Shown: positions 10,464 through 22,020, counted from the first letter of the stretch. The stretch: 64,000 nt of DNA from Diphasiastrum complanatum (GCA_029204225.1 MU832024.1:1-64000); one strand, 5' to 3'. Notes: a model not told the origin generated them from the letters alone. A program made the numbers and translations.

Positions 10464-12406
10464 GGGAAAAGTGAGATGTTGGAAAAAAATAGAGGAAAAA
10501 CAAAGAGCAACGATATTAAAACCGTCAAAAACTAACAACTAAAGCTCAAAAGACGAAGAAAATGGGCTAACTTGAGCTTAGGGAGCACAAACAAGCAACT
10601 TAGAAAAGTGGGGTGAAGGAATGAGAACGTACATCCCTTTACCCCCTCCTCTAAGTTTCTCCCCTTCCTCCATGCAAAAAAGACAAGTGGGGCCCAAGAA
10701 AGGCCCCATTTGTCCCTTCTTGAATCTTAATTCCATGTGGGGGCCCAAAGGCATGCCACATGGCCTTTCGACTCCAAAGTCCAAATTAAATTTAATTTAG
10801 TCCCATTCTCCACCTCTCCCTCCTAAGTACCACACTCTCCACTCCAAGCTTTTGGAGTTCAGCAGATACAGAGGGAAGAGGAATGAGAAAGATGGTAGGA
10901 CTCCTAAAAAGGACAGAAAGACCAAGAAGGAAAAAAAGACGAGAACTAACAAAAGTTCTTTTAACTTATAGTTAGTCATGGCTCATCTTCAACTTAGTTC
11001 ACTGTTGCAACCAAACGCGTTTGGAAGAGGTTCCAAACGCATTTCCAAACTTGGCCATTTGAAACGCGGCCAGATTTCAAGGTTTTTTTTTTATTTTTTC
11101 CCCTCAAGAAAGTGCCCACGCCCCCCTGAAAAATGGCAAATTTTTTTGCTTCTGGGGGCTGTGTGACCTCAAGGCTAAAAGGCCAAATTTTGGTGCTCTC
11201 TGATTATGAATACATTAAGGATTTGTTGTCCTGACAGCTTGCAATTGGTTAATACGTTTTTGATCTACATTTGTATGGTCTTGTTTCTATTGCTAAATGC
11301 TATCATTGTTATGTATGACTTAGATTCGGTCTTAGAATGATTTAATTTAGCTACGTTGCATCACAAAGAAACCCATTTTGTAGTATAATTGACAATGATC
11401 ATTTTTTTAGACATACCCCTGTAAAAACCTTAAATTTTACACTCTAAAAGTGGGTAAAAGGGTTCCAAACGTTTGGATGATTTTTCCAAACGTTTGAAAT
11501 GCGCTTCAAACGTTCACATTTGGACGTTTCAAACATTTGGTTGCAACTATGACTTAGATTAACAAAGAGCTTAGTCTCTTTATTCTTTTCTTTTTTATTG
11601 ATTAAAAGATTAAAATCCAAGGAAAGTACCCTGACGGTACTAAAGTACCCTACCCCCCCCCCCCTTTTCGAACACTAACCGTGCGTTAGCGGGCTGTGGC
11701 CGCACCTAGAAAAAAAAAGCTTTCTCCCCAACTGTACGGAGCCCTGCCCACCTGCAGCACCCTGTCCGCCTATGACACCCATTCCAACTGCGAATTGGCC
11801 TGAGTACGGGCATGTCCGCCTGCGTACTAACACAGCACAGGCTGACAGGTAGGGGCGTGTGTTGCAGAAAAAAAAATTTAAAATCAAGTCCGTACTCTGA
11901 GCAAAAGGAAGGGCCTAAGAACAGGGAAAAAAAGCTTCTTAAGGAAAAGCCAACTTCAAAGTACCCCACGGCACAGGTGTCGTACCAGGTGCCGTACACG
12001 GCACACGTGCCGTGGTACAGCACCCTTTTTTTTTGGTTTTTTATACCAAAAATGACTCAAAAAAAAAACAGGTGTCGTGGGTTCCAACAGCACCTGTGCG
12101 GCACCTACGGGACCAGGTGCCATGGTACGGCACTTGGAACTTTGGCTGACTTAAAGATTAACAGTTCTTTATAACATAATGTTACAAGGAAATACACTCT
12201 TTCCTTAAAACCAAATAAACTTAAAGAGTTTATTCATTGTCAAAAAGATTAATAAGTTTATCTCCAAACTGATTTTCTTTCCAAAAATAAAACTCAACCT
12301 TTTTCAAGAATCAACTTGAAAAGAAGGTTAAAGAATTTATGTTACCGCCACATTCCCAAAAGAATTAAAGCCGCAAAGAAGGTGTGCACCTAAAAGGGGA
12401 TCGGCC
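10464..12406 (-). other. Long leader of the minus-strand Gypsy, palindrome-rich
   Basis: This lies between the primer binding site and the gag start of the minus-strand element. I see no protein. It holds palindromes built on CCAAACG (CCAAACGCGTTTGG at 11011-11024; CCAAACGTTTGG at 11465-11476; related half-sites to 11543). It also holds a block at 11961-12133 rich in GTGCCGTACACGGCAC and GGTGCC/GGCACC units, plus a C-run near 11653-11664. A leader of almost 2 kb is long for a Gypsy element, so further insertions are possible. Confidence 0.5.
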
Positions 12407-12418
12407 GCTCTGATACCA
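12407..12418 (-). other. Primer binding site, initiator tRNA-Met type
   Basis: The minus strand reads TGGTATCAGAGC, the standard plant retrotransposon primer site complementary to the 3' end of initiator tRNA-Met. It lies two bases inside the end of an LTR that closes with TGTAACA (12421-12427 on the plus strand). Confidence 0.85.
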
Positions 12419-12420
12419 AA

Positions 12421-12702
12421 TGTTACAACTCCCATAATCTCCGATTGCCTTGAAGAGGGTGAAAAGATGGTCAAGGTGAGGAAACGAAGCAAGGAGATTG
12501 ACAAGTCCAAGACAGAGGGAGCACCAAAAGTTTTGTTAAATAGAGCCAAACTATAGTAAGTCGGGATGAAAGCCTGAAGATTTCTATAAATAAGGAGGGA
12601 GTAAAATGAGGCAGCCATACTACTTCTCTTCAAATGGGCCTTCAAGTGCCATTATTGCCTACCTACTTCTGCTAAAAGATTCGGACTTGCATCAACTACA
12701 AC
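12421..12702 (-). repeat. 5' LTR of the minus-strand Gypsy
   Basis: The LTR end is fixed by the adjacent primer site. Read on the minus strand a TATA-like TTATTTATAGAAA lies at about 12581-12593. The far edge is placed at CAACTACAACA (12702), giving TGTTGTAG...GTAACA ends, but this edge is inferred. The matching 3' LTR is not in the window. Confidence 0.55.
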
Positions 12703-14042
12703 ACCGAAAAAAAATCAAGAAACTATACGAATATATGTTTTTATACCTAAGATTGTACTAAATATTTTTGAAGTCTTGCCAAATGCCAATTTCTCCTCAC
12801 GACAAGGTTCTTACCAAGGGGAAACCAAGATGAGATGAACTTCAAAGCCCAACTTTCAGACTACATAGCTTGTCCTAGGGAGGCAATGACAAGCTCACAT
12901 AAGCCCTTCAATGCACAACAAGTGATTGGCTCAAATAGATAAGACAATCATACAGCCCTATGTTTTTGATGACCAATAAATTAGACTTGGTGGGCGATAA
13001 AACTCCATATGAGTATCTCTATTCCAAAACGTCCATTTTATAATAAGCTATAGCCAAGAGACTTCGATTTATATCTATATTTGATGTGATGAGATCGAAC
13101 TATCTATCACGGAACCTTTTTTATAGCTTTTCGATGTCAAAAGCCAATACAATTTTCTTACAATTGGATGTTGTAAAACAATGGCATATTTGAAGTCTAG
13201 TCAAGTCAATGCCACTATATACACCAACAATGCATTTGCCTAGCCCAATTTCTCACTATCATCCAATATCTCACACCAACTTCAAAGCATTTAAAACATA
13301 TTGCGCTACCAATCATCATACTAGGTCTGTAATGTTTCATATGATAAATGCTTCAAGTTAGAATTCCTAACTTCATGCCATGCGCAGGTGTTACTTGCAT
13401 TCAATCTAAGTCACAATCATAGCTCTCAAATAGCACATGTGCTCTTATAAAACAAGCTACCAAAGAGTTACAAAGTTCTTTGAAGTTGTTGAGCTGAAAA
13501 CTAACAATGAAAATTTACAATTCACTTCTCCTTCAAGTACCTCTGTATTAAGAAACCAATTATGTGACTGTCTTTTACCAAACATTTAAAAAAGAAAGAC
13601 AAAAACTAAATGAAAGTGTGTGAAAGACATGAAGATCGCTGACTCTTGAATACCATCCAATACATAAAACGAACTTCATTGCATCATGCTGGTGTTTAGA
13701 ATGAAATATTATCATCTTAAGTATATGCCTTATCGCGTCTTTTTGATATCTTATAACATCCGAGATTATTGTATGCTTCACCCTCTTTCTCGAAAGCAAA
13801 ACATAGCAGCCTATACTACTATTATTCCAGACAATCAGATGAAAATACAATGGCATCTCCAAGACGTGACTTGTCAAGTCTCTGAATCCTATCTAAAGTT
13901 GGATGTGAATTAATAGGTCACACTAGTTAATAGAAAGTCCATTGTACAGATACTTTAAAAAGAGCACCTAAGCAAACTTGGAATGCCTGGAAGTACATCC
14001 CATCTAAAGCTGGCAAGCTTAAAGATGATACCTTATATGCAT
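12703..14042. other. Intergenic DNA downstream of the LUX-like gene
   Basis: No recognisable protein, RNA gene or repeat structure. The part next to 14042 should include the 3' UTR of the LUX-like gene. Confidence 0.4.
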
Positions 14043-15113
14043 TTAATGGTTGCTTGTAGGGAAAAGTGTGAGAACCTGCTGCGACGAGGTACTTGCTTGG
14101 CCCTGGCTTTCAACCGCCTGCTGCCTCTGCTCTGCTGGAGCCATTCCCTGGGAAGCTCTCACCATGGCACCATATGGGTGATGCTCAAAGCCACCATAAC
14201 CTCCTGAAGGCAAAGGGGCACCAATAGTCATGTGTCCCATTGGAACAGGGAATGGAAGATAATGTGTAGCTGCAGCAAGGCCGGGGGGAATCGGAGTTGA
14301 ATTGAAGAGAGGATCTGATGTAGGTGGCCCATCGGAGCTAGCACCTTGCATTCGTTTCAAATAAAGCCTATATTTCTGAAGATGGCTAGCCACATTCTCC
14401 CTGGTGAGGCCCTCCACGTTCATCAACTGCATAATCGTTTTAGGAACTGCATTTTTTATGCCTAGATGAGCAACGGCATCCACAAACCGCTTGTGCAGTT
14501 GTGGCGTCCAAACTAATCTAGGCCTCTTCAATGTCCGTGCGCCAGAGTCTTCCTCAGGGTTCTCTGGAGTGCTATCAGAGTCAGCTTCTTCTGAATCTGC
14601 CGTGTCTGGTTGCTGCCTCTTTGTCTTCTTGGCAGCACCGCCACCTGCATTGGTGCTATCGCAAGCTCCTGCTCTACCCTCGTGGCTGCTGTCCCCCTTC
14701 TTATCATCTCCGTCGTTGAAGTGTTCGATATTATTCGCCATAGTAGCTGCATCCGCCTGACCACTGCCTTCCCCAACCTTACTGTGCTCGGTTCCAGCAA
14801 TCCTCTCTCCATCTGCAACAGCTCCTCCTGCATCAATCTGATTATTGCGGTGGTGATAACCCTCGGGATCACTGCCAAACCTGTCATCCTTCACAGACTG
14901 ATCTTTGGAAGACGAAAAAGGAGAAAAAGAATCTCCTGAAGATTGTTGCCGCAGCTGAGAAACGGTGCTCTCTGAAGCCCTGAGTACATCTGCTGGGGTT
15001 TTGGAAGCCTCGTGCGAGATGCTGAAGGCATTTGCGAGCTCCTTACTGATCAGAATCTGTGACAAAGGCGTCAATTCCTGAACTAAAGGCATACCTTGTT
15101 CTTCCTTCGTCAT
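14043..15113 (-). CDS. LUX-like: LUX ARRHYTHMO/PCL1-like GARP transcription factor
   Basis: Encodes 356 residues in one exon. The start is the ATG at 15113, because a TGA lies just upstream in frame. The GARP (Myb-like) DNA-binding domain covers about residues 194-255, with the family hallmarks [35 protein letters not shown] and [17 protein letters not shown]. This is nearly the Arabidopsis LUX/PCL1 and BOA domain. Known members bind GATWCG-type sites and form the evening complex with ELF3 and ELF4, repressing clock and growth genes in the nucleus. The N-terminus has a conserved-looking [20 protein letters not shown] block. The middle is acidic and Ser/Gly-rich, and the tail is Gln/Ser-rich. 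Family membership is clear; whether it is LUX itself or a sister paralogue needs a tree. No breaks seen. Confidence 0.93.
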   Translation of the reverse strand: MTKEEQGMPLVQELTPLSQILISKELANAFSISHEASKTPADVLRASESTVSQLRQQSSGDSFSPFSSSKDQSVKDDRFGSDPEGYHHRNNQIDAGGAVADGERIAGTEHSKVGEGSGQADAATMANNIEHFNDGDDKKGDSSHEGRAGACDSTNAGGGAAKKTKRQQPDTADSEEADSDSTPENPEEDSGARTLKRPRLVWTPQLHKRFVDAVAHLGIKNAVPKTIMQLMNVEGLTRENVASHLQKYRLYLKRMQGASSDGPPTSDPLFNSTPIPPGLAAATHYLPFPVPMGHMTIGAPLPSGGYGGFEHHPYGAMVRASQGMAPAEQRQQAVESQGQASTSSQQVLTLFPTSNH

Positions 15114-16860
15114 CAGCAGAAACAAAGGCAATCAATGCACCAGCAAAAAACTCCTACCACCAGCACCAATGCACCAATTCGAACCCAAAATCCGCAGTTA
15201 GGACAAATACTCGTGCCTGCATATCTGAAAATGAAGCCGCCATGAGGAACTTCTCACCAGCACATGCTCAATTTCACCGCTAAACGCAACTCTGATACTT
15301 CTTTGCATCCAACGTCCCAAATCATCAAAACATCCGCGCTGCCTGTCTCACGAAATCTGATTCTCGCTTTATCAAACCCTAGGCATACAATACCATGAAA
15401 GACCTTAATATCAACAGCATCCAAAGTCCATGCCAAAGCAATTATCCCCACAACAGCGGCCGTTTTCCACTGCTCCGTCATCTCCTCCTACCTCCCTGAA
15501 TAGCCCTCACAAATCTGCACAGCCATCGCCAGCTTCGCCTCGATCCTTCCCTCTTCTGCATCCATCTCTCTTCTCTTCCTTCCTCGCTCGTCCCTTCTAT
15601 TTTGATCAGATGCTATTCCTTGGAAAAAATACAGGGAAAACCTTCCCATTCGTGCGCGCCCAACCCTATTTGAAATTCTCAGCGTTTGTATGCCTTTAAA
15701 AATTAATAAATCTTTTTCTCGATTTTGGGCTAGGGGCCTTGGGCATGGGCTCAGAAGATCCCTTAAATCAAAGACGATCTCAAAAGGGAGATCTATACAT
15801 TAAAAATATACATAAATAGCCCCAAACCCAAATCTGGCCTCCTATTGGCCTATACACATCTTTCACAAGATGCCTTTCGACCTAGTCCTCCCCACCCACA
15901 CCAAAACACTCATGATATGCACAAGACGAGAGACTCGGCTATATTGCAAGTACATTGAGTCAATTGATTTACATGTATTAAAGGCAACATGTTATTAGGT
16001 AGTTTTCAAGAGTCCAACTTTGATACCATTCCATAGTCGTTTTAAGTGCCACTTGCAACCTCATTTTTTCTTTTTTATGTGCCCATCAACATCAAATGTA
16101 GTCCACCTTGTTGCTAAAGTTCTTTAAAATCAGCTTGTGTGATGTGAGTATAAAAATTAACTTGTGTTAGTTGAGTGATAAAGTTTTTAAATACAACCAG
16201 GTCTTGATATAATTAAAATAATAGTGTTCCCGGGTGGCTCACGTTGTGACCAAGACCCTTTTTTTTTTTTCTTCATGTTTATTTTTGGGCAGCGGTCGCG
16301 TTGCCCCCCAAAAGAATTACTCCCCATTTTTCAAATTTTTAACCCTCCCTTTGCCCACCCGCCCAAAACCCTACCCTGCCCACCCAAAACGCCTACCTGC
16401 CCGCAGACTTGCAGGCTCAAATCGCTAGTGTTATGTCTAAATCTTTTATAATTGTCGAGTATCAATACAAGCATGTTGTATGAGCCGCTAATTGGTATTG
16501 ACCATGCACCTGCCCCCTATGTCACGCACCGTATTCTCCCTATCTCACTCTCTTTCTCTTTCTATGTCACTCTCCCCCCACCGTTCAAAAAATGCTTAAA
16601 AAATGTTTCCATCTCTTGGATTTGTGTGTCGCACGTTCTTCGCATTGTTCTTGGATTTGCGTGGGTGATTCACTCACAACCAGCCGTGCCCCTCCATCGC
16701 ACCCGTCTCTCTCTCACACACATACACTGCGCCCTCCATCATTGGCTATCACATATCCTTCTTGGCATCGTTTAGTGCAACTCAGGAGGAAAGAGGATCC
16801 CATGTTGTGGGCCAATGCACTCGATAGTTCACCGGCCATCTCCATTCATATATGAAGCCT
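15114..16860. other. LUX-like upstream region and intergenic DNA
   Basis: The first several hundred bases above 15113 should hold the promoter and 5' leader of the LUX-like gene; pyrimidine-rich stretches lie near 15440-15600. I could not fix a TATA box or recognised clock elements. From 15700 to 16860 I see T-runs and low-complexity C-rich DNA and no gene. Confidence 0.4.
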
Positions 16861-16913
16861 TCAAAAAGGAGCACATTGTTACACTACGAGATTTCTCCTG
16901 GATGGGTTTGAGA

Positions 16914-17634
16914 TGTTGGATTTCGATGATCAGCCTCAAATCCATTCAATAATGAGCATCCTGAAAAAATTGTCGAAGTTCGACTGCATCAACTTCGATA
17001 TCTTCGATATGTCGAAGTCATCAAAGATATCGAAGTCATCGACTTCGACTTCCCTCATGTAGATATATACATATGTTCAAATTCGACATCGACGTTTTTC
17101 CTAACTCCATCAAATCCGACATTGTCGACTTACCCGACTTTGTCGACTTTTCACCAACCATCAATTAACCGACTTTTTTCCATCGGGAAAAAATCGATCC
17201 AAATAAACTGTCAGAAGACTTTATGGCAATTCACCAACTATTGTACATACATTTATTGTTATAAGGCGGTTGTAATAAATCAAATAACATTTATGCTAAA
17301 AGATATTTGAGGCAGATATTTAGCAAGTAGATTTTTGTAATATAGAATCAACTAAGAATGCACTTGATTGATCACTAATCAATCTTCTCAACAAGAATTC
17401 ATGTTGCCAGCGTTATCATGCTCAACTATCAAGCTGAAGTTATCACTTCAAGTAATTGTACTCGTTGTTGATATTAATTAGAGCGCAATTTTTGTCTCAC
17501 TATTGTATTTTTAATTTGCGCTTATCTAAATCATTCATCTTGAATATTTATGCTGCTAACTGTGGCGCTTCTGATCCTACACTACCCACTCTCGCTCACG
17601 CTTCCGCTGCCATCCATACTCTCGATTTTTGACA
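16914..17634 (+). repeat. Probable 5' LTR of a Copia element
   Basis: The right end is set by the primer-site-like TGGTATCAAATAGGGC at 17635, directly after ...GACA. The left end is placed at TGTTGGATTTCG (16914) by the TG...CA rule and is uncertain. The first third is rich in TCGAAGTC/GACTTCGA units (about 16970-17060), which form short palindromes. No downstream LTR copy was found, because the element is cut off after gag. Confidence 0.5.
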
Positions 17635-17680
17635 TGGTATCAAATAGGGCAGTTCAGTAATCTGCTCGATCAAACCAAAA

Positions 17681-18336
17681 TGGATCAATCTTCTAGTTCA
17701 TCTTTGATTGACAAACTCGACGGAGAGAATTACCATCTCTGGAAGTTCAAGATGAAGGGCATACTACTAGCCAAAGAACTATGGGACATCGTTGATGGCA
17801 CAGAACTCAGACTAGAAGGTGATGCAGCCATCATCACCAAATGGAGACTGAGAAATGGCAAGGCATTTGCCATGAATACTCTCAATATCAAGGACATCCT
17901 AGCAACTCTCTACGATATCAGAGACGTCACTTCCAAACTTCATTCGAGGAAGAAATTCTTCACCTTGAGAATGTTTGACTCAGATAGTTTTTTGAGTCAT
18001 CTCAACACTTTCAAAAACCTTATGGAACAGATGACTGCAACTGGCTCAATCATAGAAGATTTTGATGCTATTATGACTCTATTATCGAGTCTACTTCATG
18101 CCAATGAAAATTAGGTCATGGCAATTTCGACCCAGGAGCATATCACTCTCTCAAGAGTAATTTCTATGCTTCTACAAGAGGAGATCAGAAGAGCTGCACC
18201 TCCTCAGGCTCAGGATCGGATCCTCGGACTCTATATTCCAAAAATCGGAAGTTCAGATCCAAGAGATGTCAAATTTTCTAACTTCTATTTCACAAATTTG
18301 TGGAGAAATTCTAGCACGAGCGCGTCCATAGAGTGA
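17681..18336 (+). pseudogene. Copia gag (UBN2-type) fragment
   Basis: The ATG at 17681 opens MDQSSSSSLIDKLDGENYHLW, followed by KFKMKGILLAKELWDIVDG. This is the typical start of a plant Copia gag, in which L-G-NY-W and the LW..V block form the capsid N-terminus. A TAG at 18112 interrupts the frame, which then continues as ISTQEHITLSRVISMLLQEE to about 18240, the usual position of the late gag helix. The zinc knuckle and all of pol are missing. It lies 46 bases past the primer site, as expected for the first gene of the element. Confidence 0.85.
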
Positions 18337-19490
18337 GTAAATCAAGTGTGAGTTTAACGAGTTTATTTTTTCTTGATTTGCTGGTCTTGCCAATGAGCAT
18401 TTGATTTTTAAATGCTTTCGACCATGTGCATCTATAATGTCATTAGCACATAATCACATAAATTGAATTGTTTCACCATCCACATGTTTTCTTTTCCCAA
18501 AGAAACACGGAGCAACAGTGCCAACTAATTTGGCCATTGCATCTGACTATGCGAATGATCTAAGTTTTGTAATCATATATTTATATTAGGGTTGTAATAA
18601 TAAGGGATGTTTAATCACTTGTAGCATAATTGAATAAGATATCGAGTAATCAGCACAAAATGCCATGTTACCAATTTCATACAGCTATGAAAACGCTTTA
18701 CAAAAAACCAAATATTTGTTAGTAAATTAGAAAAGTCAAGATCTATCCTGATGAATAGTTGGCATTGACACCAACAATAGTTTTTTAAAGTCCATGTGTG
18801 GATTATCCACACAAGGATAATTCAAACATGGGTATTCCACAGGCTACAAAATCACAACAATTCACTAGCAACAATGACATAACCAATTTTGCCATGGAAC
18901 ATCCATGCGTGGATAATCCACATTGCCAACCGACAATGCACTTCCCTCCCAAACGGTGCTCATAGTTATGAAATTTTTAGGTGCATGTGGAAAATCCACG
19001 CTTAATTTTTTGTCGTGGGTCGTGTGGATATTGCACATGGATAAATGCACACACACACACACACACAATGCATGTACGCATTCCATATTTTGAGACAAAT
19101 TGGTCAATACCATATGTTCATATTTATTCAATCTATATCAATGCGAAAATTGCAGTTTTTTTATTAAAGAATGTGAGTAGTCGAATTCACAACCCACTCC
19201 ACAAGAAGTTATATTGCCAAAACATTGAATGTGACTTCAACCTATAGTTAACTATCCATAAAACTCTAACAAGAATCTTGAACCAAAGTTTATGACCTTA
19301 TTCTTCCATTTTAGCATGTGCCTCTCTCACTTGAAGGTTGTGCTAGAAATAAATTTGGCCTTGTGTCTAAACATGGATGGATCCAAAGCATCTGCACTCT
19401 CACTTGTGGGCAATGGTCCGATATTTCCAACACGACTCAATACATATAGGTCCATGGAAAAAACTTGCAACAAATAGGAGGTGTTTGTCA
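18337..19490. repeat. Spacer with GTGGATAATCCAC-type palindromes
   Basis: No gene is seen. Three near-identical 13-bp palindromes occur: GTGGATTATCCAC (18798-18810), GTGGATAATCCAC (18909-18921) and GTGGAAAATCCAC (18987-18999). Related TGTGGATATTGCACA sequence follows at about 19021. A CA microsatellite of about 20 bases lies near 19048-19068. They may mark a small non-autonomous element, but no target duplication was identified. Confidence 0.45.
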
Positions 19491-19551
19491 TAAATAAACC
19501 AAAACATGTTTCGAAATTTCAATCCAATCAATGAACGTACATGAAACATAC

Positions 19552-19955
19552 CTCCAAAAACGATCAATTCCTCTCGAAACCATAATTCGTCGTAATGTCA
19601 TTCTTGCACGTTTCAATTGACGATAGAAAATAACTCTCAAATCAATACTTACAAAACACACAATCCCACCATTATCATCAAGTAGTGTGTTTGTCAATTG
19701 TAGTGCTCCCTCCAATAAATCACTTGTGCATTCGTTCCATGATGGAACATAGTCACAGATGCCATCAAGCACAAAATCTGTCGGAAAATCAAGAACAAGT
19801 AAATTTTCACTATACGCTACTTGTTTTTTCTTTCGTGTACAACCATGAAGACCACAATCTTTCAACTTCTCTATTAGTTGACTCAATTCCGATGTGATGG
19901 TTCTTTTTGTGCAACCTCGAGCGATACTCAATATACATCCATCTATCAAGTGCAC
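19552..19955 (-). CDS. Exon of unrecognised protein, methyltransferase-like
   Basis: On the minus strand a 404-base open stretch is framed by good splice signals: an acceptor CAG before 19955 and a donor GAG/GTATGT after 19552. It encodes a helical part (ITSELSQLIEKLKDCGLHGC), then NLLVLDFPTDF, and later LLDDNGGIVCFVS. The order hydrophobic strand, D-x-P-x-x-F, spacer, then G-G-hydrophobic strand resembles motif IV and the next strand of amino-methyltransferases (DPPY type). The key DPPY residues are altered, so activity is doubtful. The frame is open beyond the donor to 19488. I do not recognise the gene. It may belong with the frame at 20042-20539 just upstream. Methyltransferase kinship is inference from a short motif. 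Confidence 0.4.
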
Positions 19956-20041
19956 CTGACCACAAGACAATAAATTCATAGTCAAGAAAAAAACTACATT
20001 ATTTCGTTTCAACAATGTGTCATTATATTCAGGTATGTAGT

Positions 20042-20539
20042 TTAAATTCTAAAATTTAAAAAAACCTTTGAGCTCTTTTCCATTATGTAACCTTTAGTTT
20101 TGTATGTCCTTTTCAAACGTAGTCCTTCACTACCAACTGTTCTTATTGTTGTATTTTCGTAAACACGACATAGGGGGATCAAAGGAGGAGGGGTAGGTCG
20201 ATGCAAACGAAGCTCATTCAAAGTGACAAATAACATATCTAAATGAAATGACAATGACACCACCCCTATCTCATTGTCAATACTTTCGGCCCCTCTTTTG
20301 TTTTTGGCGGACGATTGCTCTTGTGTTTGGATGGCTATTTCCTTATCGGGGCTAGAAGGGGATGCCAATATCTCGCTGATGATGGAAAACAACATAAGTC
20401 GCCTGTGCATAGTCTTTAGTAGCAGGATCGTACGCCGCAGACTTTCTTTGTTGTTTTCAATCAGTGCAGGCCATGTAGGCCTCCTCGGCGCCGAGGAGGC
20501 ATTTGATGATGCCCAGAGGAGAGTTGGAAGCATGTGCAT
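20042..20539 (-). CDS. Open reading frame upstream of the methyltransferase-like exon
   Basis: A minus-strand frame of about 165 codons. It contains a basic, leucine-rich helical part (ESLRRTILLLKTMHRRLMLF) and a polar linker, then LRLHRPTPPPLIPLCRVYEN near its end. No known domain is seen. It ends at a TAG 86 bases before the exon at 19955; an intron could join them, since AG acceptors lie between. A perfect 22-bp palindrome at 20479-20500 lies inside the frame. It could be the first part of the same gene or a chance frame. Confidence 0.25.
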   Translation of the reverse strand: MHMLPTLLWASSNASSAPRRPTWPALIENNKESLRRTILLLKTMHRRLMLFSIISEILASPSSPDKEIAIQTQEQSSAKNKRGAESIDNEIGVVSLSFHLDMLFVTLNELRLHRPTPPPLIPLCRVYENTTIRTVGSEGLRLKRTYKTKGYIMEKSSKVFLNFRI

Positions 20540-21294
20540 ATCATTTTATGATTGCCTGTATATGACTTGTTCTGTGTGTACATGCTACAATAGACAAAAG
20601 TAGATGATCAATTATTCATTTTCTGAGCGAATTCTTTTCTCAGATTCACCGGGGGGGAAGGCCCTGCTCCGAGGCCCTTCCGCCCCGGAATAATGTGCTC
20701 CCAAGGGCGGAGGCCCGAGGGCGCACAGTATTCCGCAGGCGGGAGCCGGCCCTTCCCGCCCGTGAATTCTGTTTTTAAATTTTTTTTTCTTTTTTTTTTG
20801 ACGTAAAATTTTTTTTACACGCACCTTCCAGGCGGAAGGTGCACGTAAAAAAATTTACGTGCACCTTCCGGTGTCCGGAAGGTGCCTGTAAAAAAAATTT
20901 GTTAAAAAAAAAATTTGCCCCACAGATTACGTTCTGTGAGGCATCACCATTTCCTTTGTAAAAATCTAAAAACTGATTTCACGTCCTCAGAAGCTCGTCT
21001 ACGAATCTAACTTCCGGCGATATCTTGCAGAGCATGAAACTATATCTATTATATCCGATATCTTCATTTTCCTGACCTCTCCTAGGCAAATGTTTTTCCC
21101 TCAAACTTGTGATCATCAACTGTGAAGCCCACCTTTTTATGGAAGAGAGCTGGAAACTTCCAAACATGGCTTTATGACTGAAGCGCAGGCCTCCTCGGCG
21201 TCGAGGAGGCCTGCGCAGAGTAAAAAAATTCCTGAACTAAGGCCTTAGCTGCCATCGCTGGCAAAAATATTTTTGCCCCAACTGCCAGCGATGG
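20467..21294. repeat. Cluster of GC-rich hairpins
   Basis: In about 830 bases I count at least six strong inverted repeats. They are: a perfect 22-bp palindrome at 20479-20500; a foldback element at 20641-20771; CACCTTCC/GGAAGGTG hairpins near 20820-20890, repeated twice with poly-A/T flanks; 15-bp perfect arms at 21183-21197 and 21202-21216 sharing the core of the first palindrome; and 12-bp perfect arms at 21252-21263 and 21283-21294. The surrounding DNA is AT-rich, so base composition changes sharply here. Confidence 0.8.
20641..20771. mobile_element. GC-rich foldback (MITE-like) element, copy 1
   Basis: A 131-bp segment begins CAGATTCACCGGG and ends in the near-complement CCCGTGAATTCTG. 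GGGAAGGCCCTGCTCC-type sequence lies in the left arm and its diverged complement in the right arm, so almost the whole segment can fold back. A second member with related arms lies at 43529-43651. No coding capacity. Target duplications are not clear. Confidence 0.6.
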
Positions 21295-21590
21295 TGGGTA
21301 ATGTCTCAGCTGCCACAAAAAATGCACAAAATTGTGTGTAAATACTCACTCGATGCAAAACATTCCCAAAAAAGTAATAAGACTTACGAAATCTTCCAAT
21401 CTTCAGCTCTCTCCTGATCCAATCTTCAGATATTGCAATGAACTAAGCCATTGTTGGCCACTTTAGAGATCAGTGTACTCTGTTACATTTGGGTTTAGGG
21501 TTCTACCATCACTTTAGAGTTGGTTACTATTTTAGTTATTAACAAAGACATAACTTAGGCCAAAAAAAATTTCTTTCAAAAAGTCTAAGA

Positions 21591-22020
21591 AGTCGTTTAT
21601 AATGAAATTTTCTTGAAATGCAAGAAATTTTTTGTTTATGACTTAAAAAGTCAAGAAATTTTGCTGGCATTGTATGATTAAGATGGCAGGACTTTAAAAA
21701 TTTACACAATGTAGGATTCTCGCTTTTAAAAAAATATATAAAAGTTAAACTATAAGTTAAAAATCTATAAAGATCTAATATGAGCTATTCACTATAGGCA
21801 AAATATTCAATTTTATAAGTCGTTTATAATGGAATTTCTTGAAATGCAAGAAATTTTTTGTTTATTAAATTACATAACTTTATTAAGTCAATAAATTTTG
21901 TTGGCATATATGATTCAGATGGCAGCACTTTAAAAATTTACACAATGTAGGATTCTCGCTTTTAAAAAAAATATAAGAGCTAAACTATAAGTTAAAAATC
22001 TATAAAGATCTAATATAAAT
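21591..22020. repeat. Two-copy tandem duplication, 227-bp unit
   Basis: Sequence starting AGTCGTTTATAATG at 21591 recurs at 21818 and stays closely similar for about 200 bases (shared GATGGCAG, ACACAATGTAGGATTCTCGC, ATCTATAAAGATCTAATAT). The second copy has small indels. AT-rich and non-coding. Confidence 0.8.

Noticed and set aside
14491-14939. Plus-strand frames opposite the LUX-like gene
   Set aside because: They are complements of the Ser/Glu-rich coding region and show no domain.
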